In this document: positions 46,769 to 58,275 of the stretch, piece after piece
Layout of the letters: each line of letters begins with the position of its first letter
Position numbering within the stretch: the first letter of the stretch is position 1
Assembly: GCF_910592395.1 (NCBI RefSeq)
Contig: NC_088309.1
Span: forward strand, 18,728,599-18,792,598
Direction of reading: 5' to 3'
Length of the DNA: 64,000 nucleotides
Origin: Lineus longissimus
Taxonomy: Eukaryota > Nemertea > Pilidiophora > Heteronemertea > Lineidae
Translations under genes and position numbers: made by a program
Notes under the pieces: model-generated
What the model saw: the letters and a program-made list of their open reading frames with translations, nothing else
What the model was told of the DNA's origin: nothing
The model's database searches: none

Positions 46769-47419
46769 ATGTGCCATTTACCCCTAATTAATTACTATGT
46801 GATTAAGAAGATGATCTCAACGTTCTCGCCAACATTGGTTGTGATTGTCGGGTCCTCCGACAGTGTAAACGATTCCCCCAAACAGATTAACTACCACCAG
46901 CCGCAGTGGTTAGATTTAGGGACGAGGCTGGTCCACTACGTCCGGAGTGTAGGTACAAGAGGATGTCATACTGAATCTGATTTCTTTCAATTCAATGTTG
47001 TTGTTAGGCGAATGAAGAGTCAGGTTAAAGTCGTTGCCACTATGGTTATGCACGTTTTCTGTAACTGTGTAAAAAGCAAAGTAGGTCACGTCATGATCTC
47101 AGGCCACGTGCTTCCACCTGCCAGCGGTCATTGCGTCATCCACTCATACGGAATCGTGACGGAGTTCATATACCCCGATCATGGCGTCGACCTCGTCACA
47201 ACCAGCTGTTGCGTAGTCCTACTCAGTCCCGAATATAGTCCTAATCGACCATTCCTACGGAGCATGATTCTTTGGGTCACTTCCCCGCCCAGACACGAAA
47301 GTTTTGAAGAACAGAAATCTGCCTTTGATTGGTCATATGCAGTAGTAATTAATAGAATCTGTTGTTCCATGCTAGTTCATCTAGCTCTACAGCTAATTCA
47401 ACGTGCTGCCCATTTATGA
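46769..47419 (+). CDS. Hypothetical ORF, 216 residues
   Basis: An uninterrupted plus-strand frame of 216 codons, much longer than expected by chance at this base composition, ends 96 bases before the 3' end of the convergent GPCR gene. It has no recognisable domain and no signal peptide. Residues are mixed, with nine cysteines, many Val/His, and short hydrophobic stretches (TLVVIVGSS, VVATMVMHVFC). The codon for residue 1 is not in a strong start context. It could be a fast-evolving gene, part of the 3' region of the GPCR transcript read antisense, or a remnant of a mobile element. I do not assign a function. Confidence 0.3.
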   Translation: MCHLPLINYYVIKKMISTFSPTLVVIVGSSDSVNDSPKQINYHQPQWLDLGTRLVHYVRSVGTRGCHTESDFFQFNVVVRRMKSQVKVVATMVMHVFCNCVKSKVGHVMISGHVLPPASGHCVIHSYGIVTEFIYPDHGVDLVTTSCCVVLLSPEYSPNRPFLRSMILWVTSPPRHESFEEQKSAFDWSYAVVINRICCSMLVHLALQLIQRAAHL

Positions 47420-47515
47420 CGTCAGTAGCCACTCTATTGCCATTCCAAACCAACTCGCCCGCACGTCCCTGGTATCAAGTCCCTCGTCGGACAGAACTAT
47501 CGGAAGGGACGACGT

Positions 47516-48565
47516 TCAGGTGTTGGTCCTACTTAAAAACAATTGATTTCGTCTCTTGGCTTGGCCGCCATTTCGCCCGCAACAGCATACGGTCTTTGCG
47601 TCTTCTCGGAATTTCTTCACTGGCAATATGTAAATATAGGTATTAAACGCATAGTTACAATATTCGATTACTTCTGACAAGGTTACGGTGAACCTCCGCC
47701 AGGCGACAATCTGCGGAGTGTTTGATCCGGTGTAGTACCTCCAGAATATACTCCTGGTTTTCACTGGGAGATTCAGAACAAGGAATGTGAACGAGAGTAC
47801 TAACAGCATTCGGACGACTTGATTGTTTGTTGATGAGTTTTTGTCTGTCGTCATTTCCTGTCGACGCCGTTGGCTCATCTTCAGAACCACAATGATACCA
47901 ATGTTGCTGATAAAAATGACCAACAGGGGGATATAAGAGCGGACGACTGAAATGAAATGGTCGAAAATGTCAGCGATGTCGGTGTCGAAATAAAAGGGGC
48001 AGAGCCACCCGACTAGCCTGGGTTGGTACACATACGAGAAAGTGACCGGCAAAAGAATTAACAACAATACAACGAACAGGCAACCGACGAAAAGCTTCGC
48101 GTTTTTGACGCTGCACCATGACTTAGCTTTCAGTGGAAAGGACAGCGCAAACAGACGATCGAGGGACATGGTTTGGAGTATAACTGATGACGACAACGAG
48201 CCGAAATGGCCCCAGAAGAAAAACTGGACACAGATCCATTTGAAATTATCTGAATTTCTAATCGCCTGGTTGTAAATTGATATCAAGGTTCGTTGAACTA
48301 CGTAGCAGCAGAGAAACATGCTGTCTGAGAAGGACATGGCCTTCATGTAGATGCATGTCGATTGGTGTTTATAACTAGGTAGAGAGAGGATCCGAAACGA
48401 AATGGCGTTTCCGACGACACCGAGGAAAGCTATCAGCGGTTGGAGGTACACTTCCAAGATGGCCACCGCTGAGAGGAGAATGGCAGCTCCTCGAGGGGCC
48501 AGGGCTGTTGTGACGGTGGTTGTTGTGATTGAGTCGGAAATATTCAATATAGTGGCTGAAAACAT
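47516..48565 (-). CDS. Class A (rhodopsin-family) GPCR, probable peptide receptor
   Basis: A single-exon 349-residue frame with seven membrane segments, sitting in the plasma membrane and signalling through G proteins. Landmarks: N-glycosylation site NIS (8-10); TM1 with GN53; TM2 with SFSD81; Cys112 before TM3 and Cys189 in loop 2 for the usual disulfide; DR137 in SLDRL at the TM3 end, in place of DRY; TM5 RSYIPLLVIFISN; a basic loop 3 (SQRRRQ); TM6 FLVLNLP267, replacing CWxP; TM7 NYAFNTYIY312, in which Pro of NPxxY is Thr; and a likely palmitoylated CCC (327-329) followed by a basic tail. The LNLP and NTYIY variants fit the large spiralian groups of orphan FMRFamide/TRH-receptor-like GPCRs; the ligand is unknown. 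An acceptor-like CTGATACCAG just upstream (about 48,593) could end a 5' UTR intron. Confidence 0.93.
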   Translation of the reverse strand: MFSATILNISDSITTTTVTTALAPRGAAILLSAVAILEVYLQPLIAFLGVVGNAISFRILSLPSYKHQSTCIYMKAMSFSDSMFLCCYVVQRTLISIYNQAIRNSDNFKWICVQFFFWGHFGSLSSSVILQTMSLDRLFALSFPLKAKSWCSVKNAKLFVGCLFVVLLLILLPVTFSYVYQPRLVGWLCPFYFDTDIADIFDHFISVVRSYIPLLVIFISNIGIIVVLKMSQRRRQEMTTDKNSSTNNQVVRMLLVLSFTFLVLNLPVKTRSIFWRYYTGSNTPQIVAWRRFTVTLSEVIEYCNYAFNTYIYILPVKKFREDAKTVCCCGRNGGQAKRRNQLFLSRTNT

Positions 48566-49364
48566 GTTTGGCAGAAATATTTCTTATACTAGCTGGTATC
48601 AGAAAATATGACAAATTGAAGGTAATTGTTCACTACCCTGCAATTCTACCTCGGCATTGCAACTTACTTGTAACTTAATTAGGCGGGAGATTTCTGTGAC
48701 GCGTATTGTATACGTAATCGTAAACGTTAATTTGCTTAACGTCTTTATTGCCACGATATACGACTTTGAAACATTGAATGTCTGTCACCTGATGAAGTCC
48801 GCGAAAGAGTCTATCGAGGGCAAAATAAAGGCAAATCATTATGAATTCTTGACACCATGAAAGGATTTTAATCGTCACCGTTATCGGAAAGTAACGGCTG
48901 CGTGCCACAATTTCTCCATTAGGAATTACGAATGTCTTTCACATCGAATAAAATTGCCAATATTTTCAAAAATCATCGACGTTTGACCAAACAAAATGCA
49001 ACATAAACTGAAATATATCATAATAAAGGTGTTACAGTATATCATATTGCGTTTTGAAATGAAATTTAGCCCGCTGTCGATACCAGCAAAATCTTGCAAA
49101 CTTCTAAATTCTAATTCTAATCTGGCCAAAATCACCGTTATGCTCAAAGCCACGTAACATAATACGCTGTGAGGCCAGCTTTGATATGCAAGTGAAAGAA
49201 GTTAAAAGCTGCTCGAATATCCGAACTGCAGCGTGTATAATACACATACACACTATTTTCAATTCTTAAACACCTTTTTTTCAGTGATTATAAAATACGT
49301 GAGGGTGTACGATAGAATCTGATGGGTTTCCCCAATGATCTTTGTGGTGAAGCTCGGTTTTTTT
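48566..49364. other. Upstream region of the GPCR; no further gene seen
   Basis: Contains short frames only. The GPCR promoter or 5' UTR exons would lie here on the minus strand; no clear TATA box was found. Confidence 0.4.
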
Positions 49365-49600
49365 CGACCAATGGCACTCTAGCTCGGTTGCTTCAGCCGA
49401 CGGATCAGAAAATCCGCCCAAATTTCTCTAGTTGTATTTTTTCCCCGATGAGCATTTTCCGTTCATTTTCCTGATGCGATTATTCCGGTGGCTCTCATCG
49501 CGATGATCGTCCTATTGGGTTGCACCGTTTTCTCTGCACAATCTGATCATTGCGCGATAAGTGCTTTTTGCAGCGTTCCCGTCAATCACATTAGGGCGTT
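49365..49600. repeat. Direct repeat, copy A (partner at 49,931-50,160)
   Basis: About 230 bases are shared with the copy 566 bases downstream. Shared words include GCTTCAGCCGAC, GAGCATTTTCCGTTCATTTT, GCGATTATTCCGGTGGCTCT and GCAGCGTTCC. Identity is roughly 85%. Confidence 0.85.
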
Positions 49601-49930
49601 AAAATAGCATACTAGACTTATTAATTGGTGTTCCCAAACCCCAAATCGTGCCATCAAATACGCGAACACGATATCAACTGATGACGGATTAAGGGATGTA
49701 CTTCAAGAGACATAAATACCGTAGCTGAAAACCTTACGATAAGAATGCTTCTTTCCCTTGGTACCCTTTTTTCCTGCGGACTCTCCCCCATCATACATCT
49801 CCATTCTCTATTATGAACTGACCCTCGACGCCCCTGACCCCCTGAATTATGAAACCTTTAGTTTTCCCCGTCGAAAAAAACAACTTCTTCGCCAAAATAA
49901 TTGATAGTCATAGAGTGATATCGGTGTTCT

Positions 49931-50160
49931 CGATCAATAGGCACTCTAGTTCGATTGCTTCAGCCGACAGATCAGACAAGCCGCCCAAATTGCTATAGTG
50001 GTATTTTTTCCCAATGAGCATTTTCCGTTCATTTTCCTAATGCGATTATTCCGGTGGCTCTCATCGCGATCATCGTCCTATTGGATTGAGCCAATTCCTC
50101 TGGACAATCTGATCAATGTATAATTGCTATTTTGCAGCGTTCCTGTTAATCACGTTGGGG
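49931..50160. repeat. Direct repeat, copy B (partner at 49,365-49,600)
   Basis: Same order of blocks as copy A. The 330 bases between the copies are not repeated, so this is either a partly deleted tandem duplication with a 566-bp period or two insertions of one element. Confidence 0.85.
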
Positions 50161-51650
50161 AAGGCACTTTCGTTCTTAGTTGGTTATGAGGCAATGCTGT
50201 TTTTGGCAGCCTTTCCATTGAACAGATGAAAAGGAGCGTACGGAAAGGCGAAAGGAAACCTGGAGGATTCCCACGGAAAAGGAAGTTACGGAGAGGGAAT
50301 TTCAACTGGAGTAAGCAAGCCAACAAACAAGGATGGAGGACCTTTGCGGAAGGCGCCTTCTCTACTGCCCTGTCGGTCACCAAAGGGTCCTGAATAAGTT
50401 AAAAGCAGGCGAAGAAGCAAGTTTATAAGCCATGAAGTCACAAAATATAATCGAGAGGACTTAACAAATAAATAATTTCTTTGACCTTCGAAAACAGAAA
50501 TCCACAACAAGCAAATACCAACTTCTACTTATAGCCTCAGATCCCCGGGAAATGCATATTTTACCCTTAAATTCTTGTTCACTCTGGGTGGTGATGGGTC
50601 TGTGCGCACCCTTCCCAAATTTCTTGATCCGCCACTGGTTAATCTCAATGTTACCCTCTAGTATGAATCTTGACAATCGCAATGGAAGTGCGAATTTCGT
50701 GAAAAATCTTAGTCACATAAAAATACATGACACTACGCCAAAAAAAAATATATACTTAGTTACATGTATAGGCTATACTGTTTCTGTATTTATACTTTAT
50801 TTGGCCAAGTGTCAAGATGCCTCTGTTTGATGTTGACGATACAGTATCAACTACATCAAACGATGACATCTTCCGAAGGCTAAACATAAGGATGAAAAAG
50901 GCCCGGAGATTTATATCCAGAGCGTTTCTAAGGTAACTACTAGACGTATATGTACACATGATATGTATTTCATATTACCATCTAAAAGCGGATAGCCAGT
51001 GATATTGGAAAAGCTTAAAAATGCCAACTTCTGACAACTCCTTTGCCAACACTTGAAGATTCGATGTCAACATGTTTGGACAACTTTCCTTTCGTGTTGT
51101 GGACAGAACTTGTTTCTCAACCAGTCTTCCTCAATTCAGTGCTCGGCTCACGGTACATGTACATACATGTCACTTAACGCTAGGCTTTTATCTTTTCAAA
51201 TATCGTTAGCCTCTAGCATAATTGCCTAACTCATATTAATTTTGAAGGTTTTGAGAAAAATTAAAGAAAACCATTTTTTTAGACAATGCTTAGGAAATTT
51301 TTATTCGAACTTTAACAAAAACTTATAACAAATGTCTCAACATTTTAAAAACCATTAAATAAGTAAACAATGCTTTAATAACACAGGAAAGTGACATAGA
51401 CATAAAATTTTCACATTTTGACCAAAATATGACTCAGGCAATTATGATATGAGGCTAACGATATTACTACATTCTTTCACTGTGTCTTCTCTTTGTTTTA
51501 AATCAACTCTCTGGTCTTTTACACTTTATTTCTCTCACACTTTCTAATGTTAAAACATGGTTTGCGCGTCATGTACAGCACTATACCTGACGGAAAGGAT
51601 TTGTTAAAGAGCCAGAATAATTCCGGCTGCTTTAACTGAGATGACACAGT
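50161..51650. other. No gene recognised
   Basis: Frames of 65-92 codons on both strands near 50,150-50,960 overlap and show no signature. Confidence 0.35.
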
Positions 51651-51654
51651 ATCC

Positions 51655-51775
51655 GTTGGCATTTACCATTCAGCCATTCGCCCAAGCAAACTTGTCATTC
51701 CGGGTCTTTCAATTGGCCACACACAATATCTAGTTGCATTCATCATTCAGCCGTCCGACCAAGCAAACACACCAT
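51655..51775. repeat. Short duplication, 76-bp spacing
   Basis: GCATTTACCATTCAGCCATTC and GCATTCATCATTCAGCCGTC lie 76 bases apart, each followed by CCAAGCAAAC. Confidence 0.55.
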
Positions 51776-52381
51776 GTAAACATGATGGATTTGAACCGCG
51801 TCAATCTTTGACCCTTTGGTAAACAGTAATACGTTCTCCGCTCATGCAAACACTATCACATGCAATCAATAAAGCTGGGAGCACAAAAAATATACCTGTC
51901 GACGAGGTAGTGCTATCGTGCACGACTTGATTTCTGACTGTTATACATGTAGATTGATGATAACGTTAGACTAAATACACCTTGCACCGCGGACCAAGCC
52001 CTTTCCTTCCTAAAAATAACTTTAAAAATATAATTCGTAGGTCTCGGTTCTCGCATATTTACCTTGAACATATTGATTATGATCATCCAGAGTAAACCAG
52101 GCGTTGAAATATTTTCTCAGGATGGATTTTGATAGGCAAAAATGAAATGTTCATGTAAGTTTCTTATTAAGCGCCTTCATGCTGTAAGTTTGGAGTTTTC
52201 CTCAGTGAAAACTTGCATGATGGTACACATGCGGATTAGCTGATCTTCATATTTCAGGTCTATTTGTATCATGTTGGTATCGGCTACTGGCTTACCATCG
52301 GATCTACGTCTCTACATTACACTTGCAAGTACAACAGTGAACATAGCACAAAATGACGCAGTGCCCCAGGTGTACAGTCAT
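51776..52381. other. No recognisable feature
   Basis: Short frames only. Confidence 0.3.
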
Positions 52382-52590
52382 GCAATCTTAAAAATAAAGG
52401 GTTTTATGCCATTTAAGGGATTCTTGTACTTACAAATAAATGTACCCCCTGAAAGGTTTTCATGAAAAAAGGAGGAACCCAAAAATGTTTTTGAGATTTT
52501 CAAAAACCTTAAGATTTTCTGTTCCTTGAAAAGGTGGGCATGTGGCCGATAACATTTTTTATAAGCTAAAAATACTTCATTTTTTAAGAC
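52382..52590. mobile_element. CTTAAAAAATAAA-ended MITE (probable)
   Basis: GCAATCTTAAAAATAAAGG at the left is inverted at the right as CATTTTTTAAGACTGC. The inside has further foldback words (AAAGGTTTTCATGAAAAAAGG, AAACCTTAAGATTTTC). The style matches the element at 55,144-55,382. Confidence 0.5.
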
Positions 52591-53368
52591 TGCGGATGTC
52601 ATACTGAATGCCTGCCATAACATTCTTAAATAAGTTAACTTTTTACCACTGTTCAGAGAAAAATATGTTAAGAAAAGGTCATTGCATTGAATGACCTTTT
52701 ATGCTGCTATCTAACCAAGTCACGCGTTCGACATTAGCGTCAGTCTCGGCAAACAGCTTGGTGATAAGTCATCGTCTCACGCAAACACTGGTGATCATCA
52801 ATAAAACCTGGTGAGCCTTAGATAACGTCTTACCTTAAGTGATCCTGTATCTATGATTAGAATCCGCAACCCGCGATGTAAACAACTGTAATCATTTCCG
52901 TTGCCATGGTTTTTTAGTGCACGTGGCCATCGCTGTTATTTATGTGTCCATTATTACACAATCATCACAATTATTCACAAGGTAATGAAATAATCATGAT
53001 TACGATATCCTTCAAATGTCAAAAAGTAATCCTTTAAATCGATATCTCCGCAAATCAAATCACCACTACCGGCGTTAACTCCAAATCTTGGATGAAGAGG
53101 TAGATAACGTTTCCAGACTCCGTTACAACTGTGCGACGCAACAGGTTTCATTCGGCGTAACCAGAAACGTCATTACCGGACACCGTACTACAGTTTCGTG
53201 ATGACCCTTGCTCAAGCTTAATCGCGCCACAGCGCAAACATGGGCGCAGAATGTTTGACGTCCTTCGTAAGCTGGTAAACACTCATGGGAGGAAGGCGCT
53301 AAGACGACTAGTCACATGTTGGCTCCCAGTGAAACCTACGCCAACGCGATGTATATTCTGAGGACGAG
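52591..53368. other. No recognisable feature
   Basis: Only chance-length frames. Confidence 0.3.
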
Positions 53369-53470
53369 ATGACAGTATTGCCCTTTCCAAAGCCAGTATG
53401 AGCTCCCCTGACATTTTCGCATTTTTACTGGGGTATGAAATATACTGTCATCTTGGTAAGGGCAATACGA
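53369..53470. repeat. Interlaced inverted repeats (A-B-A'-B' order)
   Basis: A = AGATGACAGTAT at about 53,368 pairs with ATACTGTCATCT at about 53,443. B = GTATTGCCCTTTCCAA pairs with TTGGTAAGGGCAATAC at about 53,454. The order is that of a pseudoknot, not a simple hairpin. Confidence 0.7.
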
Positions 53471-53832
53471 AGGAGCCATCTCTAGGGTGGCGGTGATTCC
53501 TTCCTTCTCCTTTGATCAGGTCAATCAATAATGGATTTCTTTCAGGTTCGTTCTACTACTTTACGGAAGGGTAAGCAGTCAATTACTCGGGTGTCAACCC
53601 GTCGATATCAATTTACATCTTGGACAAAAATCAAGGCTGGTAGTCTTTCAACAGACAAGAACGGTGTGTTTTTCGTAGCATTTTTACTCATTTTCTGTGT
53701 CTTGTAGATCTCCAAAAAGTGATTCGGCAGAAACCCTTCAAAGGAGGTCTGTCTCTAGACACGGCTAACGACTATACATGTAACATGTACATGTACTATT
53801 ATCGGAGTATTGAAAGACTCTGTTATTAGTTT

Positions 53833-53975
53833 ATTCATAAATGTCTTTTCCGCATCGTTTGGGAATCTTGGGCGGGATCTATATACTGGTTGGGCTTTTT
53901 TTAGTTGATTTTTATCAAATGGTAATTTTGGGGATCACCAGGTTAGGCCATATTTTGTTTCTGGGTATTTCTAAT
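53833..53975 (-). mobile_element. Fragment of the 2.9-3.4 kb foldback family
   Basis: CCGCATCGTTTGGG and GGCCATATTTTGTTTCTGG are the inverse of blocks in the right half of the 2,864-3,370 element, with TTCATAAATGTC at its tip. Only one end is present. Confidence 0.6.
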
Positions 53976-55143
53976 TCATACTTGGCACATGCGTAGATGT
54001 ACACGGAAAACTATAACTTGCCGCACCGTCTGCTTGGGAACTAGTCTGACGTAAGTTCCTGTCTTTATCTCCAGGCACTCTCCCTTTGAGGCGTGGCGCC
54101 GTTCGTTAAACATTTGAAATTTGTATTTGAATTTCCAATCGCGCAAATACGTATACTGAATATAAATTTCAGTATTGCCGTTGTGTTGACAGGTATTATA
54201 CAAATACTGATAATGCCAAGTTTCAGCCAATTCGTCTGCTTGATAACTGCACTACGGCATTATGCACAACTGGCATTTCTATTTTCCTGGACCACCAGTA
54301 ATTACGAACGACGTACACCTTTAAGGTACCAGTATTTTGTAGATTTTTCACATGCATATAATGCCATGCCAGTCATTAACGCACAATAACTAAATCAAAA
54401 TGAACATAACGGATGTTTGACAAGTAATGCATTTATTTATTAGAATGTCTGCAACTTTCTATTTTAATTTTGAAAATAATGATTCATAACATGAATTCTC
54501 GGCAGAGCTGCACAAGAAATTTGTAGGTGATCGTCAAAGTGAATCACGATCCTGAGGGTGACAAAAATCATATTTCCCTCGAATTATGATATTGGCGAAA
54601 TAATTTGCACCTGATAGAGCTAATGACTTGCTATTTCCCGCAGATGATAACCTGCTAAAAGTGCTAGCCGGGGGCTCCACAACTGTGCAACTGAACCAGG
54701 AATTTCAGCAGGTAATTCTCTAGTTTTAGGCACTGGTTTGCGGCAGACGAGACGAGTAGTTTACGTGTTTCCTTGTTCATCAGTTTCCATAGTAACCACT
54801 GGATACATCACCAGACCGGTCTGCTTGAGTAAATGCAACAGCCTCCGCGTGGACCAGGCAACCAGATTCTGCAACTGACAAGCTATGTAATTCAGAGTGA
54901 CGATTTGCATCACTCAATTTGTATGGAGAGATGTTTCATAATTATGTTACATAAAACATAAGGCAGGCATATGGCCCTTGCATATGGCCGTAGCTTGACG
55001 TAAGGTGCATCGATAGAATAATACGATTTAATTTAGACAGGCAGTTGAAGAATATCAATATTTTCTAATACAATTTCTATTTTTATCTATTTCATGCTAA
55101 GAGCTCACAAAAACTCTATCACTGAAAGAAAAATTTAAACTGC
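53976..55143. other. No gene recognised
   Basis: An 84- and a 98-codon frame overlap on opposite strands near 54,100; neither has a signature. Confidence 0.35.
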
Positions 55144-55382
55144 ACTCTTAGAAATAAACTTATTTGAGCTTTTCGACAACTTTCAAACGTTTTTCGGCCA
55201 TCACGAATAATATGGAGCAGTATAGTTTTTTTAGCAAAACAAAGAACCGCTCATGGTTTTTAAGATCAATGAAAACCTTTAAGGGTTTTCAACTTTGCTG
55301 AAAAAACTACTTGGCGCATATTTTTGTTGGTCAAAAGCCATTTAGGTTTTTCAAAGGCTAGAAAATCTTAATTTCTAAGAGT
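55144..55382. mobile_element. ACTCTTAGAAAT-ended MITE
   Basis: ACTCTTAGAAATAA at the left is inverted at the right (TTAATTTCTAAGAGT). The inner arms pair imperfectly (CGGCCATCACGAATAATATG with TGGCGCATATTTTTGTTGG), and AAAACCTTTAAGGGTTTTC sits at the centre. It is a long imperfect foldback without coding sequence; a target duplication could not be fixed. Confidence 0.7.
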
Positions 55383-56159
55383 ACGTAACGGAAAGACACC
55401 AAGATGAATTCCGCAAAATCTTTATTCATTTGCGATCATATTATGCATCCGTCAAAACACAGATTCAGAAATAAACTATGAGTCAACGGCTTTACAAGGA
55501 AGAATGTGACTGCATGGCTTTTTGTACGATCAGCGACGAAGTGCGAAGGTCACTGGCGTCATCAATTAGTCAATGTGCTTATTCATTTCAGGGAGACTCG
55601 AAAATCATCTCAAATATAGTTGCACCTGGAATCAATGATTTCTTAAATCGTTGATAACGAGCATAATATACATGTACATGTACTTCGAATGTAGTTGGTA
55701 AAAACTAGAATCAGACTTTTCCAACTACCGTTGGAGAACTTGCTCCAATCTGCTGTAAAAATTTAGAGCGACCTCTAATGTCGGTTTTGTTGAAAAGGCG
55801 GGTGGTGGCAGTATACTCCAGCTTTGATTTTAGAAGTAGTTTATTTGGTGCGAATGCGTGGATTGCTGGCATCAACCTATCTTGCCTCTGCTTTGATTGG
55901 CTTGCCCCCTTTGCTTTGTCTTTATTGGCGGTAAAAACTGTCATTACATTGAAGGATCTACTGCACATGTATATCATGACAGAGCTCAGCTCGAGAGATG
56001 CAGCCGCTCACAATCGGACTTGGACGCAGGTCTGTGTACATGTACGTCCAAATGAATTGCAAGAGCTGCCATCTGAAATATTCTAGAGGAACCAGATCTA
56101 AGGCGTTCCAACGACATACATGTATTACTGTATTGGCATTATACCAATTCGGTATATCA
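55383..56159. other. No gene recognised
   Basis: Frames of 88 (minus) and 102 (plus) codons overlap at 55,711-56,086. A minus-strand CCAAT (AGCCAATCAAAGC, about 55,896) lies in the middle. No exon boundary or domain was found. Confidence 0.35.
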
Positions 56160-56206
56160 GAGTCTTTCAATAATTTCTTTCAATAAATTTATCGAAAGAC
56201 TCTCGT
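56158..56206. repeat. Hairpin, about 14-bp stem
   Basis: GAGTCTTTCAATAA and TTATCGAAAGACTC are complementary apart from one pair, around a 15-20-base AT-rich loop. Confidence 0.65.
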
Positions 56207-57279
56207 ATATGTACAAGAAATTTTTGTTATCCGCCAAAATAAAAATTGTGAAATTTTGCAGTTCACAGTACGTTGTACATGTATATCATACAGAACAGTT
56301 TGTTGCTAAAAATTATGTGTTGGGTCTGAAAAGTCATTATGGGTATTTTGGTGTATTTTGGTACTATCAAGAATTCATACAGACTAGTCTTTATTTTTAT
56401 TTACTATTCTATATTAATTCAAAAAAATAACCCAAGGATTTCCCTATGATCGAGCCATGATACTTTCTTAGGAGCGCAGAAACTTTTCTAAAAACGTACG
56501 TGTGTGGTCCCAAATCCAAAATTCATTTCACAATAAAAGAGATGACGCATGTTCAAAAAGGGTATATGACCTACTAAATGGGTGATGTAAAGATTATGAC
56601 TACATACCCAGGCAACTTGAACGACAATCAAATTTTGAACGAACGAAGCTGGATTTTATAAACTTTCCGAACTTTTCAAACGTATCAAAATCGGAAATTC
56701 AATCTCGGCTTCAAAGGGGCTTCTGATGATAAGCTCCCCACAATTTGACCTGATTTCTGCAGATCAGTCACAGCCCGCTTCAAGGCATTAAATTCCCGTT
56801 ACAATAAATCCTTTCATTGTGTTATTTTGTTCTATAAATCAATACAAAAACAAATACATTGATCCGTTTTAATATCGACATTCCTGATAGTTTTTTCTGC
56901 ATCGCAATTCTTCGAGTACAAAAATCCTCCGAGTGTTGCGCCGACTGTTGGAGCAAAAAATGTATTCAATAATGTATTTTGTATTGGTATTTCGATCGGA
57001 TAACCCCCGGGAAATGCTTTTTTGTATTAATGTTACATGTAGCTTCAGTTCACAATACAATTAAACAAGGAACTTATTTTACGGCGGAAATGATGCAGGT
57101 TACCGCCAAAAATCTGAGTCGATGACGGATATCAACTCGGACAACGTTCTTCCCCTTGCTCAAAACATGTTTTTCTTGCAGTAATTTCTGCCAGTTGTCT
57201 CTTGGAAATGCTCCATGTCTGACCTAATAATCGGGTACCTTTATTTTCGATGTTCTAGTTAAAGCTGAACAGTCTACCT
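56207..57279. other. No recognisable feature
   Basis: AT-rich, short frames only. Confidence 0.35.
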
Positions 57280-57418
57280 CAAAGAAGCCACTGCCAGGTT
57301 TTAAAAAGCCTAGCGGTCAGCTGCCATCTAGTCTATCATATCTGAGGGCGTTTAAAACATGGCGGATGACCGCTGTGCTTTCGGGTATGCTTCTTTAAAC
57401 CTGGCAATGGCTTCTTTT
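57280..57418. mobile_element. 139-bp foldback MITE
   Basis: AAAGAAGCCACTGCCAGGTT with TTAAA pairs with TTTAAACCTGGCAATGGCTTCTTT at the right. A second inner stem joins AGCGGTCAGC to GATGACCGCT. Target duplication not clear. Confidence 0.7.
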
Positions 57419-57599
57419 ATGGAGACAGTTTGGCTTTAAACTTGTTCTTCTAAAGAAAGAAATGTCCAGGCAAGTTGGTACAGTTATAGCCTCTGTGTGC
57501 ATTATGGTGTGTACCGTCAACTGTTTTCTACACTGTAGCGGCTATGATTTTACTTGGGCTTTTTATTGAACCACTTTACCTTACATGAACACGACACAT

Positions 57600-57965
57600 C
57601 ACTAGTAGGATGCTTTTTCCGACTTCTCAACAGTTTCTCTAACTTTTCCTGATTTATCCAACGAAAGTCCGACATTGTCCGACTTTTCCCTGAAAAGTGG
57701 GATTTCTAGAAAACTTGTGAAAATGAGGTGACCTAATTGAGTGAGCCAATTAGTATTCACACTAAAGGGTCACTCTGAGTGTTTGGCTCACACCTTATTA
57801 ACCCCATTCAACATAGGCCTATGATCTTTATTGCCATATTTTGGGAGGACCTGGTATTTTTCACCAGTTTTATAGAAATCCTACCTTTCAGGGAAAAGTC
57901 GGACAATGCGGACTGTTGTCGGATAAATCAGGAAAAGGTGAGAGAAAAAGCCTCCTACTATAGTG
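57600..57965. mobile_element. Non-autonomous CACTA/EnSpm-like element, copy 3
   Basis: The tips are CACTAGTAGGATGC and CCTCCTACTATAGTG, with the 3-bp direct repeat CAT on both sides (57,597-57,599 and 57,966-57,968). The same GTTTCTCTAACTTTTCCTGA, GTCCGACTTTTCCC and CCTTATTAACCCCATT blocks as copy 1 are present, in inverted halves of about 170 bp. The large unique centre of copy 1 is absent. Confidence 0.82.
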
Positions 57966-58114
57966 CATAATGTTATCATCGGATTTTTTCCTCTGCGCCC
58001 GAGTTAAAATAAATTGCTGTTAAACTGCGTGTTGCCTGAAACCGGGCCCCTGAATATCCCAGTAAGTTATCATCGTTAACTTGTTTTCCCGTCCATAATT
58101 CAACATTACCCATC
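57966..58114. other. No recognisable feature
   Basis: Short stretch between the CACTA-like copy and the next duplication. Confidence 0.3.
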
Positions 58115-58275
58115 CATTTCAAAGTACATCAGAGTCAACACCTATTGTGATTGACAAAATATATACCTCCTGGTTATCTTGGTGAGAACTGCAGCCTTTT
58201 CAAAGTACAAAAGAGTCACCGCGTTATTGTTATTGACGAAATGAATACCTCCTGGTTATATCTCGGTTAGAACCG
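58115..58275. repeat. Two-copy tandem duplication, 81-bp spacing
   Basis: TTCAAAGTACATCAGAGTCA (58,119) and TTCAAAGTACAAAAGAGTCA (58,200) are each followed by ATTGTGATTGAC/ATTGTTATTGAC, ATACCTCCTGGTTAT and GAAC. Confidence 0.75.

Noticed and set aside
55711-56086. Overlapping 88- and 102-codon frames with a CCAAT box
   Set aside because: Opposite-strand frames of similar length with no exon boundaries or domains; not enough to call a gene or promoter.
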